Source of the DNA: Paralithodes platypus | Lineage: Eukaryota > Arthropoda > Malacostraca > Decapoda > Lithodidae | NCBI GenBank assembly: GCA_032716605.1 | Contig: CM064580.1 | Coordinates: 32,500,728 to 32,564,727, forward strand | Direction of reading: 5' to 3' | Length of the DNA: 64,000 nucleotides | In this document: positions 45,458 through 57,834 of the stretch, piece by piece | Layout: each line of letters starts with the position of its first letter | Numbering within the stretch: position 1 is the stretch's first letter | Translations under genes and position numbers: made by a program | The notes under the pieces: generated by a model | Database searches by the model: none | Seen by the model: only the letters and a program-made list of their open reading frames with translations | Told to the model about the DNA's origin: nothing

Positions 45458-46600
45458 ATGGCACAATGTTCACATATTCTGATTCCTAGCTATAATCCAG
45501 AGCTTTATGATATCACGACATATTTGGAAATGGTGAAACGGGTATTTGATCTAATATATTACGAGCATAATGATAAAATTGCGATTAGTATTAACACATT
45601 TAGGGAAGGCTGTGGCATTAGTCACTGGCAAGCTGCATTTCAGTCTGACCTGGGAGTAGATTAAATAAATCGTAATTCATTCTGTGCAACCCTCGCTCAA
45701 TACAGTAGTACCATTGATGCAACTTTCATCTGTTAAATATGATGGGAACCTTGATGTCACTGTTGCAAAAATTCACAGAAATATCATATCAGCCTTTCCT
45801 CGGGCACCAATTGAAGAAGTAAATAACCACATATTCAAAGAGTTACTCTGGATTCTTTTGGATAAAGTAGAAGAACATTTCTCAATCCACGAGCCGGCAG
45901 CCATTGAACGCGATCTCACAACAATCCGAAGACTGCTTTCAACATCAGCAGCCAAGCAGCAGTCCATCAATGCTGTGAGACGTATCCCTACCAGACCGAG
46001 ACCAGAACAGGAATGAGCCCCCCCCCCCCCCTCTTCCTCCCAGAAAAGGTCACCACAACAAATGTGGACCAGGAGGGAGGAAGAGCACGCCCCTCACATC
46101 TACCCACGGAAATTCACCACGCCAAAATCCAACTTAGTGTTAATGGTTCCTTCAGAATGGAGGACGTGCGACAACAAACAACAGACACTGAGCTGTACAA
46201 GAGATGAGGGATCAGCAGAGGCAAAGGCGAACTAATTAGAAAATTATTCGAAATGCGAATCATCTAAATGCATTTGGATATCAACCTCCCGTGGTTGCTC
46301 CCACGGAGAGCAAAGATCAATACGATGACACAACAAAGGAAGATAATCAAGTGGAGGAAGTTGCCTAAGAGCTTGATACATTGGCTATTCTGGAGCCAGA
46401 TAGACCAGAGGATTCTTGGAGAGTCCTCCGTTAAAAGTAATGTTGGCGAGGGACCATCACAAGCAAATCCCCGGTCTAGGCTATATACATATGAAAATAA
46501 TAGGGTTATGCGTTTGACTCCTAATCAAATCAGGTGTAGTCAGATGTTGCCTTTATACAAGATTTTACAAGAAATAACAAGCCAAGTTTAAACAGCTAAA
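45458..46600 (+). pseudogene. Unidentified gag-like or orphan protein gene, decayed
   Basis: A first frame (45,458-45,661) and a second (45,684-46,016) together read as a helical protein of about 185 residues that ends in a basic, proline-rich tail (RRIPTRPRPEQE). Further frames follow to 46,591, including an acidic stretch near 46,300-46,400 in a different frame. A helical domain followed by a basic tail would suit a retroelement gag. I see no zinc knuckle, protease or polymerase, so the identity is open. Confidence 0.35.
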
Positions 46601-46664
46601 TGCCTCCTCAGTCAATTTAATAGGAGCATGCAATGAAGCCTTACTAGTAAAAGGGGAAACTCGT

Positions 46665-47280
46665 TTTTTTTTGTTTTTCTATGTGTATGAATGAGACAGA
46701 AGGCAGGTTGCCTGTAACAAGTGTCTCCCCCAAAGTCAAAAGAATGACAGAGAGCCAAATTCAAGGGACGTTGTGGTCAAAATGCCTGGACACACAAAGT
46801 TTAAAGCAGCTTAAATCATAGGATGAAGGAAAGATTGATTGAGGGAGAGAGTTGTTGTTGTTGTTCCCCAAGCTGCCTGGCCGAACAGCCCCAAGGCTCC
46901 GAGCACGGCCAAGGCCATATCCGAGCGCCCCCACAGAACCCTCCCTGCAATAAAGCCTGGGTGACCGAAGCCACTCCATGGCGGGGAGCTGAGGAGGGTT
47001 AGGAAACGCCCGGGAAACCAAAGCCCCACCCAGGGCCCTGTGCCCCTCAGCAATTATGAAGAGAAAGTTGAGGGGCAAGGGAAAAATGTGACGCTTTGGC
47101 ATCCAATCTTGGTAGATTGGGAGGTCAATCCACTCGAGATCTAGAAAATATATAAGTAAAAGGATCAGTCAGAGTAAGCTATGGGTATGGCAGAGATCCC
47201 TCAGTTCTCACTCTGATAGACCAGCCCATCACCAGAGTTCCAGGGAGAGAGTTCCAGAGTTTGGATAACTCACCTAGTAT
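46665..47280 (-). mobile_element. I/Nimb-like LINE copy c, 3' end fragment, split
   Basis: 46,665-46,853 and 47,242-47,280 match the 3' UTR of the LINE copies at 34,509 and 61,990 (shared segments such as TGCCTGGACACACA and GGGAGAGAGTTCCAGAGTTT). They are separated by a SINE-like insert. Confidence 0.75.
46854..47241 (-). mobile_element. SINE-like insertion with (AAC)n tail and 12-bp target duplication
   Basis: The 388-bp insert is bounded by the perfect repeat AGGGAGAGAGTT (46,842-46,853 and 47,242-47,253). On the minus strand it ends in an AAC repeat. No RT is encoded. I do not see a convincing tRNA head, so it may be a 5S/other SINE or a truncated LINE tail. Confidence 0.65.
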
Positions 47281-47589
47281 TTGGTTGTATTTATATAATT
47301 AACTCCTAGTTAGAAGAATCCACAAATACCTGTATTGTCTAGCATAACACGAATATCGTAAAAAGATACAAAACACATGCGGACAAACTGACAAGGTCTC
47401 TCATCTACTCCCCATAGTATGGTGTGAAGGTAATGTAAATTATGAAAGACCCTCATTATCCAATGCTCTATCTCTCTCTCTCTCCACGACACCCCCCCTC
47501 CCCGCGCAACAGCTGGCTTCGCTCCCAGGCTTCATAATAGCCAGAAAATCGTCTCCTCATATTATGACAGGCCTCGCGAGAATTGGGTT

Positions 47590-48320
47590 AATAGTGAGAA
47601 AATTATTTTGCCATCATTCAAAAGCATTGGTTAGACCCTATCTTGAATATGGTGTTTAGTTCTGGTCCCCGTACCTCAAGAGAGACACTGAAAAACTCAA
47701 ATCCGTGCAACCTAGAGCAACTAAGCGAATCCTCTCTCTAAAAAACAAGCCATATTATGAAAGATTAAAAAAATTAAACTTTGTTCTCGCTGAAAAAATG
47801 AGGTCACAAGGCCAACTTACATGATTTGACAGTAGACATCAGTGCACTGTTCACGATCAATAACAATCCTTCAATCCAAGACAATGGAATTAAATAACAT
47901 AGAAAGAAAGCATGCCTAGATGTCACACAAAATTTCTTCACATACAGTGTGGTCAAAGAGTGGAATAATTTACCAAGGGAGGTAGTCAATAGTAGTTCAA
48001 TTGATATGCTTAAGGAGAGAATGGATGATCATCTGATGGAGATTATATTAATATGAATGAATCAGTAGGTATACATGTGTAAGTTCACTTTCAGACTAAT
48101 TTCTTTCTATGCATTATATACACTTTCCTTGTGGGCATTTCCTGATCCATAGGGTTACACTTTATCCTATTATCCGGTACGGCTATTTAGTCGGATGGTG
48201 GGGAAAGAGTGTGCTACTATAAATTGTCCGTCTCTAGTAGTATTATGGCCGGACCATCTAGTAGGGACCGCAAGGTCTGCGTGGTCTGAGTATCTGTGTA
48301 ACTATGTAAAGTATGCACTC
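47590..48320 (+). mobile_element. Second CR1-like LINE family, 3' fragment
   Basis: The plus strand reads ALVRPYLEYGV, then a stop, then ERLKKLNFVLAEKMR, the same protein region as the CR1-like LINE at 59,100-59,280 but clearly diverged. A 3' UTR follows to about 48,320. In-frame stops at about 47,658 and 47,821 break it. Confidence 0.7.
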
Positions 48321-48910
48321 TTATCAATACAGCCACACGTGCAGCTGCCAACGTGAGTTATGGCCTCCCCTTTATAAGAAATTACAGCATAAGGAAATTT
48401 TTATTTTTTTTATTCACTCTCCTCTACTGTAAATATTTGCATAACAAGTTGTCGGGAGGAGGACAACTTGTCTCGCAACTATACCCAATATGCAAGATTA
48501 ATGCTATTTATGTATGTATTGATCTCATGATTAGTAAAAATAAGCCCATGTTGCATTATTCAAGTGCTTCATATGATTGTTTTGCATTATCTCAGTCATA
48601 AACACTCAACTTATTTAGGTTTTAGGATGTGTTATATTATATTGATTATGTATGCTAGTTCCGTGTGTATACTCAGAGGACCTAGACATTAATATTCATG
48701 GAAGTAACTAAGCATATGACCGGTGTTCTTCACATTATAGTATTTTATTATATATTAGTCACACAAAATATGAATGTAACCGGATAACGATGTTGTTGTT
48801 TCAGTGAAATAATGGCTCTTTGAACGGTATGTATCGCTTTACTAGTGATTCCCCCTAACAAGATGGGGGGCGCTGCTCAATTAACTCGGCCTTTGGGGCA
48901 AAATCAAAAT

Positions 48911-48955
<45 letters not shown>

Positions 48956-49135
48956 CGCCAACAAGACCCTCATGTTATTATAATGGTCAAATTGTTCTTT
49001 ATGTTTCACCACATCCTCCAACTTTCGTTTATAAGGGATTATATGCAGCTAGTCCTATGTTAATAGAAATTATGAACAACAAGGTAAAATGCTGCACTGT
49101 GCACAACTTGATGAATATCGCAAAAAATGCCGACT
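48321..49135. other. Gene-free region with (CT)n
   Basis: A (TC)n run at 48,917-48,951 is the only recognisable feature. Confidence 0.5.
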
Positions 49136-49460
49136 TTAACCCTTTCCCTGCGGGAGACATTCTGGAACGCATAGGCAATTTACAGCCGAGCGCTGAGGGA
49201 AACTGTGGTCTCGGACTGCGGTCTCAGCAGTGTTGCCAAACCGCTACATTGCTAATAATTAGCGAGTTTTCCCGAATGTCTATGGCAGCTCTGTGGGTGA
49301 ACCCCGCGAGTTAGGAATCTCGTTCTAGTGTCATTTTGAAGCTATTTTAGTCTAGTTTTCAGCAGAATACAGTTAATTTCATGCAGATACTTGATTCATC
49401 ATTCACGAGTGCCTGAATATGCCCTAAATAGCGCAAATATGACCGCAGCCAGAGGGTTAA
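49136..49460. mobile_element. TTAA-type MITE family D
   Basis: TTAA at both ends (49,136-49,139 and 49,457-49,460). The termini CCCTTTCCCTGCGG and (inverted) CCCTCTGGCTGCGG match at 11 of 14 positions. 325 bp, non-coding. Confidence 0.75.
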
Positions 49461-50078
49461 GAGTCCGTAGCTGAAATATTATGCCAAATAGCCTATTCTT
49501 ATAAACAGTTTCATTCAGAATGGCATACCCTTTCAGTTATGGAAGTACCGGTATCTAAATTATCGTGGGACACCCAGCATACAACCATTACGAACAATGA
49601 TCACAGACATATCCACAAAACTTAATATTCATACATAGATTCAGTCACTAACAAAAGGTACCTCAGACACCAACATATATTATCACACAAACATACAGCC
49701 ACTAACAAATATTGTCACACAGGCAAACTACCATGTTTATAGAATCACCACCACCACCAATAATACTCGCTCATACACATCTGCTAACATCAATACTGTA
49801 AGACAATGTTATAATTTGTAACAATCACAGAAACATTAACGGCGTCATTAACATTAATACTCGAAAAATCCACCCACTGTTACGTTACCAACTATACAAT
49901 AACATTTTTCACGAACACATTATAATTATTATTAATCCCTCTTAGAAACCTTTTCTAACTACAATACAATAACTACAATACAGACACATTCTTCATCACG
50001 AACAATGATAACTAACAATCACACCAATAAATATATGACTCACACATACTTACAATACCGGTATATCAAATACTCACA
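49461..50078. other. Gene-free region
   Basis: CA/AT-rich sequence with loose ACAAACATACAGCCAC-type recurrences. No gene. Confidence 0.4.
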
Positions 50079-50714
50079 TTAACCCCTGTCCAACGGCGAT
50101 GTTTGTAACTTTTTCGACCTGTGTGGTGGGCAGATTTACCCTAAACAAGCATCATTCCATGCTCTTTTTCATGCATAAACAAGAGCTAGAGCGTAATACA
50201 ATTATGTATCCGTGAAAGGGCGATAATAGAGCTTTCCAATGACACCTGAATTATCCTTGTACGACAACGGGTTCGCTTGCAACTATGTTGCAACGCGAGT
50301 ACAAAAACCCTAAAATACGGTAATTTCCCGAGATTTTACCCTATATAGCGAGACGAGGGATATGTACACATATTGTGGTGATATCAGTGGCGGGACTAGG
50401 TCCACGCTGAACGGTCAGAGCCCGCCTGTGGTCCTGCCACCCCGTGGACTCTCTCATAATGCCGATAATGTGCGCAACATCCCTTGCTACTTAACCCGGG
50501 AGCTGCAGGAAGACTCTTAAGAGTTCCCCCCGCGGACTGCGGGAAGACTCTTAAGAGCAAAGCTTTTGAACGTGTACCAAAACCGCACGTTTAAAGGCAG
50601 GCGGCTAAAAATTGGTGTGGGTATAGTACTACATGTCAACTCTCGACACCACCCCGCCACACGCTCGCCCCGCACTCGTGCAAGCACCACCGCGCCAGTA
50701 ACCAAGCACTAGTC

Positions 50715-53400
50715 ATGGAGCCTACACGTCCCTCACGCTCGCTCCCTGATGACACAACCAGCCCTCCTTCTGGTGGTGTCAGCCGCCGTGGAAGGTAGAG
50801 GGTGGCTGCTAAAGACCCTAGCTACCAGTACGACATGCCCTACAGCTCGGAGGACGAAACACCAGCACCCAAAGTACGGAAAACACGTGCAAGCACGGCA
50901 AAGGGACAGAGGTCATTGGTGTTTCGGGACACTGCCACCACGACCCAGGCCACTGCAACAACCACTACCACCACCACTGCCACCACTGCCACCCCTGCCA
51001 CCAGTACCAGCGACGCAGGAGGCCGCCCTCGGGCTGCAGAACCTGCGGGGGCAGGCAAAATCAAAGGCACGGGCGTAGGGAAGAGAACCCGTACGCCTGC
51101 CACAGTGACCCTACCACCACCACCACCACCACCAGCCGCCTCTGGCCCGGCTGCCCCTGCCGCCCCTGCTGCCCCTGCCGCCCCTGCTGCCCCTGCCCAA
51201 GGAAAAGGGAAGGGGAAGGGGAAAGGGAGAGGGAAAGCGACTGCTGGCCCTGCCGGCCCTGCTGCCCCTGCTGCCCCTGCCGCCCCTGCCGCCCCTGCCG
51301 CCCCTGCCCAAGGAACAGGGAAAGAGAAAGGGAAAGGGGTGACAGGCACCACCATCATCTTGCCTGCCTCCAGGGCCACAAGACCACGCACCACTGCCGC
51401 CCCTGTCGCCGCCCCTGCCGGCCCTTCTGTCCCTGTCCATAAGACTCCCGTACGTGCTAGAGTGACCCGAAAAACTCTGACACCATCCAAGTATGCCGCC
51501 CTGCTGTTTGATGGTGATTCGCAGGGCATTGGCAGCCCGGGTTTCGACGACGACGCCCTAGCACGGGACCAAGGGTGGGGGGATTTGGGAGTGGACAGTG
51601 GCAGTGAGTCCGACGTCGGTGACGAGAATGAGGAAGGGCGGCTGTCAAGTGAAGAGGAGGGTGATGATGATGCTGTGTTGTATCGCGACCATGGAAGCGA
51701 TATTTTAGACGCAGAAGCAGACGCAGACGACATTCCGATCCCTGGCATGCCTTCGTTCGAGTGGTCTGACGGGGTCAATTTTGTACCTGACGTGCCCCAG
51801 TTCAATCCTGGGACGTCAAGTACAACTGACGACTGGCCCTGTGACGAGCACGCAAACGAAAGCGACTTCTTCCTCGCTTTTTTCGATTTTGAGGTAATGA
51901 CTTACATCGTTGCCCAAACAAACGCCTACTACAGGTGGGTGTTTGGCAGATTGGACGTCATTTCTCCAAAAGCGAGAATACGAGGCTGGGTGGATACGAC
52001 TGTGGAAGAATTCATGACGTTCTTTGCCTTGTTGTTCCTCATGCCTCTTTGCAAGAAGCATGTGTTGCAACACTACTGGAAGCACGACCCTCTCATCGCC
52101 ACCCCAACTTTCAATAAGTTCATGACTCGTGACAGATTTTTGTTGCTGCTAAGATTTATGCACTTTGCAGACAACGACAATCCTAACAGGATTGACAGGA
52201 TATGGAAAGTTCGGGATGTGTTCACCATGTTGTTGGAGAGGTATAGGAAATACTTTTACCCCTTCCTTAATTTGGTGATTGATGAGTCGCTCGTGCTCTT
52301 CAAAGGACGTCTTGTTTTCAAGCAGTATATCCCCTTGTAAAAGGCATAGGTTCGGAATCAAGCTCTTCGTTTTGTGTGACTGTGAAACTGGAATAGTGCT
52401 TGACATGATCGTGTATACAGGCACTAACATTGACGTACCGAAAGCCGCTGCCGGTGACCCCATGGGCATGTCAGGTGCCATCATCAGGAAAATGTTGGCA
52501 CCTTACCTGGGCAAAGGCCACATCATCTACACTGACAACTGATATACTTCTCCTGCTCTCTGCCAGTTTCTTCATGACAACCAAACGGGGTCATGTGGGA
52601 CTGTCAGAAAGACAAGAAAGTTTATGCCTAAGTTCACAAGTAATGTCATTCCTCTGTCAGATGCCTCCTCCAGTGACACACCTTCTGAAGACGACCTGGC
52701 CCAGGAACACCGCGAGAGGCATGTCCGAAGAAGGCGACGAAAGGGGCAGAAATACAAGCAGCTAGAAAAGTCTGGGAAAGTGATAGCCCTGAAGTGGAAG
52801 GACAAACGAGACGTCCACCTGCTTTCCACCGTCCACACAGGTGCCCAGATGGACTCTGGCAAAATCCACTACAAAACCAGGAAGACCATCTACAAGCCCG
52901 ACATGGTAGTGGACTATACCAAGAACATGCGCATGGTGGACAAGTCTGACTGTCAGCTGTCAGGCGTTGAGTGTCTGAGGAAGACTGCGAAGTGGTATCA
53001 CAAGCTCTTCCTCCACCTAGTTGACATCACGATGCTCAAACGCCTACAACTTGTGGTTGGTGAAGAGGGAGATGTCCCCAAACCAGAAGCTGAAATTCCG
53101 GGAGTTCGTGTATAACGTGGCATACAACTCCTGGAGAAGTATGGCACCACCACTCAAAGGCGTACGGCATGGCGTGGGGATCACGTTCCTGACAGAATCC
53201 AGCTGGGTGTCGAAAGACACTACCCAACCAACACCGAGCTGATTGGCACTCGTCACAGGCAGGTGCAGTGCCACGTCTGCAGCTCCAGTGTGAGAAAACC
53301 CCACGTCACCAAAAGAGTCACCTCAATGTGCGCGGAGTGCAAAGTTGCACTCTGCTTGGGTGACTGCTTCAGGGACTACCACACCTTCAAGAACTACTGA
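50715..53400 (+). pseudogene. piggyBac transposase, broken
   Basis: The product would cut and paste DNA at TTAA. The ATG at 50,715 is followed by an in-frame TAG about 28 codons on. A Pro/Ala-rich low-complexity region (51,110-51,310) and an acidic region (51,540-51,750) follow. The piggyBac core comes next, with catalytic-type aspartates in LVIDESLV (about 52,280) and IIYTDN (about 52,540). A C-terminal zinc-finger region contains CHVCSS, CAEC and CLGDC (53,270-53,370). Breaks: a frameshift at about 52,335, TGA in place of the usual tryptophan after YTDN (52,541), and frameshifts near 53,040 and 53,130. Low-complexity alanine runs make all strands look open at 51,100-51,400. Confidence 0.88.
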
Positions 53401-53944
53401 GTGTCGCCCCCTGCCCTGCCCTGCCCTGGACTCGCCCCGTGCCCTGCCTTGGACTCGCCCCCTGCCCTGCCCTGCCCTGGACTCGCGCCCTACCTTACCT
53501 GACCTGACCTAATTGATCACGCTACCTCATAATGTAATATATATATTATATAATGTATAAGTTCCAAAGATGTCCCTGTGATATAGCTTTTACATTATAT
53601 AATTGTATGTTTCATTATTTAGTTTATAAGTTTCTAAGATTTACATGTAATATGCCTTCTTTTTTTAGTATATCAATATATATGTTTGTTATAGCCTAAG
53701 TAATGTGTATATATTTTCTTACCTCAAATGAATTGTACAAAAATAAATATGTTTCAATAAATCCTGTCAAACCTACTAAGATAATAAAACAAAAATAAAA
53801 TAAAATAAAATACAAGGTCATGTCATTGTATTCTTACAATATGATATATTCTGTGAATATTTCATATTGTTTGAATACAATGGCATGATCTTGTAAACAA
53901 AAAAAATTATCAAATTTTTTCTAAACAGTATAAAACCTTCCCCA
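53401..53944. other. piggyBac 3' non-coding, left part
   Basis: It starts with three GCCCTGCCCTGGACTCGCCCC-type units (53,408-53,490), then AT-rich sequence with AATAAA signals (for example 53,741). No gene. Confidence 0.5.
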
Positions 53945-54040
53945 TAACCCCCTGTTGGATTCGATCCCACTACCCTACCACACTTTGAGTTTTCCAGTCC
54001 GCGTCCTTACCAACCATGCCACAGGAGCTCATACCAAATG
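53945..54040 (-). repeat. tRNA-derived SINE head
   Basis: On the minus strand, A-box-like TGGCATGGTTGG and B-box-like GGATCGAATCC appear in order about 50 bp apart, with a long variable-arm region as in class II tRNAs. No intact cloverleaf ends. Confidence 0.5.
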
Positions 54041-55713
54041 TCACTAAAAACTTCGTGTCTACAATCGAAATGACAATATAAACAAAAAAAATGAATTATC
54101 CCACCAATTTACGTTTGTAAATTGATGGGATTATCAATTATATCATGCCAAGGTTTATAAAAGTTTGTCTCTGTCAAGAATTAGATATTATATAACTTTA
54201 TTCTGTCAAAAATTGCACAAACACTCAGCAAAATTGCCTGTCTCAGTGTGACTCCAGTCATTATCACACGGTCAAGCGGTCACTGGGTGACCCTTGCTGC
54301 TCCCTCCAGCCACAGCAGCTCTCTCTGGGAACAAAATTTGTATAAATACAATAATGCATAAAATACTCTTCACAAATACATTTGTATAGTATAATATTGT
54401 AAATAATAGTGAATAATAACTGTGTGGATGTCGAAAATTGCTCAACCATCTTTCTTATGTCTCGCCTACGCCCTTACGCGCATATATTGGATTATACATA
54501 GTCATGACTGTCATACAAATACTTGCAGTAGGTCTCGAATATACATTTAGATTGCATATTACTTGGAAATAAACAAATATAAGTTTTCTGGTGGCAATCT
54601 ACCATTTCGCAAGTGTAAGGCGACACCAGTCTATATTTAGCTCTCTATCAAAAAAGGTTAAGCCGATGTTTACTGACCACCCTCGTTCCTGGTCTATAAT
54701 ATAGTACTTTATTTACAGTCAAGGGCCTACATGTTTCTGTGGTACTTCACATGTGTCTAAAACGCAATGTCTGCTTGCATAAAAATGCAATTCTGAAATC
54801 CATTTATACGTACGACATACGCATGTCTCACTTTCTCTCTCTCTCCATTCCTGACTCATGTTATTGTAGACCTTGGTGGCAACGAACACCAGACACCTGC
54901 TAGACATAAGGTTCAAAATCCCCAGACATCCATACGCCTGGGGCGCCTCCACAATTATTACACAGCTGCATATGTTTACTGCTAGATCTCCCTGCCTTCA
55001 CTCTCTCCACGACTCACTCCCTGCCTCCCTCCCACCCACCCTTTTAGGCTTCCGTCTGCTAGAAACTCATTGATAATGTGCGTAAATATCACATGAATTG
55101 GTCTATATGGGGTATATATATTGATATATGGCACGTCTACATACGTACAAGTCTGTATTATAGCATGACAGTGCTCTAAGTACGAGATATACGTAATATT
55201 ATAGCGCAAACCACACTCTCATCTCATAAATTGCCGCCAAACCTCCAACCCATCTTCATTCCCGCCTAAAAATTCTTTGATAATTCCCTTATATATTGCA
55301 ATTTTTGGTCACTATGAGGCATATTCATTGTTATATGGGTGGCCTACACACGTATACGTACTCTACATAGCCTAAAAGGGATCAAAAAAGGAGATATACG
55401 TGATAATACGCGGTAACCCACCCCCTCCTCCCTCTCGTTCTATCCCCTGGGCGCGTGAAAAATCGGCAGGGAAATCTCGCCGCTCGATGACAATTTAGCC
55501 GCGCGGTGCCATTCGCTCCACATTTTTCAATTACGGACCGTTCCCCCACCCCCCCCAGACATTTTTTGGGGGGTCAAATATATATGGGCCGATGCACGCA
55601 AACATTTCCTACACGCTGATGTACTTTTTATCAAAATTGGCAATGGGTTCCAAAATCATCATACATGCGCACAGTATGACCCTGTAAAAAAAAACCTGTG
55701 CGCCGCGGAGAGG
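54041..55713. other. piggyBac 3' non-coding, right part
   Basis: No supported gene. A diverged duplicated motif containing GGTCTATATGGGGTATATAT / GGTCACTATGAGGCATATTC recurs near 55,100, 55,310 and 55,580, each about 210-270 bp apart. This suggests an old tandem structure. Confidence 0.4.
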
Positions 55714-55845
55714 TTAAGTTGTCAGCCGCTCTTTGGGCCTAGGTTCTCTAATGTTACTTAAGTCGTCAGCCGCTCTTTGAGGGTTAACAAGATTCACTTA
55801 TATACACTATTTCTATCTGTAATACTCGCACACACATTCACAACA

Positions 55846-55848
<3 letters not shown>

Positions 55849-55882
<34 letters not shown>
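55849..55882. repeat. (TA)n microsatellite
   Basis: TA run of about 32 bp just outside the terminal repeat of the following transposon. Confidence 0.9.
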
Positions 55883-56172
55883 CTGTATAATGGGTGGCCC
55901 TTATACTATACGCAAAATTTCAAAATTGCTTTTTTTACCGCTCTCAGGGTTCTCATCGAGTCAGTTTGGTCCAAAAATGATTCAGTAAAAGTTTTGCGAA
56001 GATTGTTTAATATTTACTGGTAGTCCACAGCGTTTGAAGGCCACTCTTTGGGTGGCCTCTACGTATGGAAGTATACTTTGGCTCTGGTCATCCAGGTCCC
56101 CCCCACTCTAAAACAGTAAACTTAGTGGGTATTAGGTGCTCAAGGACAGAGGTATCACGGGCACCACTCCGT

Positions 56173-56650
56173 TCATTGTTGCCTGGTTTGTGCCAGGGTT
56201 TTCTTCCGGGTGTCCGCGTATAGCTTCCGGTGCTCGCTCACAACTTGGAGGAGAAACTGCAGCTGTTCTTCATCCTTCATGAGGAGCCGTTTGTATGTTT
56301 TGACGAGAGAGATCCCTCGTTCAGCATGATCATTCACAACCTCCAAACCATTAACGAGACGGCAGGCCTCCTGATAATCACCGCGATTTGGCCACTCCTC
56401 AGGATCATAGTGGAGAAAATCCGTTGGAAGTCGCACCTTCTCGAAGAAACCCCGACTTCTTGGTGACACGAAGTCTTCGAGGTTGGCATCTTTCAAGAAT
56501 CCGAGATCGTGCTGAGCTCGCTTGGGAGGCTCTTCCTCATCGTCCATTTCTCCTGACATTGCCTTGACCATATCCTTCTTCGTTCGAACGGATACGGCAT
56601 CATCAAAAAGGGCCAGGACTGTAGTTTCTTCTCCAAGGTACCAGAGGTGC
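56173..56650 (-). pseudogene. Unassigned transposase, C-terminal part
   Basis: A clean frame of 159 codons downstream of the LINE insertion. It contains acidic residues in GEMDDEEEPP, then EEWPNRGDY, NDHAERGISLVKTY and DEEQLQFLLQVVSEHR. It joins in frame to 59,802 when the LINE and one AGGTGC are removed. The NDxAERGI segment would be a candidate for the late acidic catalytic residue. Confidence 0.65.
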
Positions 56651-57346
56651 AATAAATTTTCAGATTTAGAGGAGCTAGTGTTTACAGAAAATTATGATGT
56701 GATTGGCATAACAGAATCTTGGCTCAATACAGAAGATAGAGACTTTTTAGCAGAGTATTCACTTCCCGGTTATGTAATGTTTGAGAAAAGCCGAATAAAT
56801 CGAAATGGAGGTGGCGTTTTACTTTATATCAAAGAAAGTCTTAACCCTACCCTCTTGTCAAAACCTCAAATTGTGAACGTTGACGCATCTTTTGTGCTAA
56901 TAAAGAATAATAAAGGTACAAAAATAATACTTGCATTAATATACAGACCTCCAGCTCAATCAGTGCAAACTGACCGAGAAATTTACGAACAAATTGCAGA
57001 TGTAAGTAACTCACAAGATACCGTAATTTTTAGCGACTTTAATTTACCTGTGACCAAGTGGGGCGATACTATACTTCACACTCCGGACATGACTTGTATA
57101 CGAACTTGCAAGAGAGTTCGCTTTATTAATTTGTTCGAACACCGACCCGTGGTAATAACGTTCTTGACATTGTACTTGCAACAAAAGAAGAATTAATAGA
57201 GAATTTGAATGTTGGTGATTAATTCAGTAACAGCGACCATCGTACGATAACTTTCACTTTAAAGTTTACTAGTAACGAACCAAATAGTAGCATCGAAAAA
57301 GTCCCTAATTTCAAGAAAGCAAACTTCCATAAACTTAGAGCTATGT

Positions 57347-57834
57347 TTAACCCTTCTTTAGCGGCCTATGCGGTTTATTTATATGTACCGCCCAGCGGGG
57401 TGTTTTTAGCCAAAATAGGGCTGTTTACGTGATCATTTTCATGCCTAAATAAGACCCAGAACGTAAAACAAGTATCTATCCCTGAAAGGGCATAAACAGA
57501 GCTTTCGAATGACACCATAACGATCCTTGTATGATGGCTAGTTTTCTTGCAATAACCGTGCAACGCGAGTGCAAAAAGCAGGTAATTAGCCACTTTCCCC
57601 ATACAATTCAGTATGTAGCGAGTGAGAGAGGGAGGAGGGAGCTGAGATTCGTGTCAGTAGGTTCGCCGCGGTGGTCTGGAGCAGTCATACGCTCGCTAGT
57701 CTCCTGCCACCACTTGTCTCTCTCTCTCAGCAACATTACGTGCTGAAATTGCCACTCGACCTATGTCGAGCGCCGCCACATAGTCCAGCTTTATTAAAAA
57801 CGACTTATGTGGTGAGCCGCTTTTTAAGGGTTAA
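57347..57834. mobile_element. TTAA MITE family B, copy 4
   Basis: TTAA at 57,347-57,350 and 57,831-57,834, CCCTTCTTTAGCGGC on the left and GCCGCTTTTTAAGGG on the right. It interrupts the LINE between the endonuclease and RT. Removal with one TTAA gives the in-frame reading LRAMFKETDW. Confidence 0.88.

Larger units (their letters stand above)
50491..55717 (+). mobile_element. piggyBac transposon, nested
   Basis: TTAA at 50,491-50,494 and 55,714-55,717. Termini are CCCGGGAGC and, inverted, CCTCTCCGCGG. Near the left end the palindrome-containing unit GGAAGACTCTTAAGAG occurs twice (50,508-50,523 and 50,544-50,559). It carries the transposase pseudogene at 50,715-53,400 and a long non-coding 3' part with a SINE. 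Removing it restores a tandem repeat of the host element. Confidence 0.8.
50079..55787. mobile_element. piggyBac-type non-autonomous element (family B relative) hosting a nested piggyBac
   Basis: The outer TTAA copies are at 50,079-50,082 and 55,784-55,787. Only 50,079-50,494 and 55,714-55,787 belong to this element. Its left end (CCCCTGTCCAACGGCGATG) and the next ~200 bp resemble MITE family B. Its right end (CAGCCGCTCTTTGAGGG) matches the other MITE B end. Two copies of ACTTAAGT(C/T)GTCAGCCGCTCTTTG lie at the right; the TTAA inside one of them is the insertion site of the inner element. Confidence 0.75.

Noticed and set aside
50840..51805. 321-codon minus-strand Ala/Gly/Val-rich ORF
   Set aside because: It is the antisense of the piggyBac N-terminal Pro/Ala low-complexity region and has no independent support.
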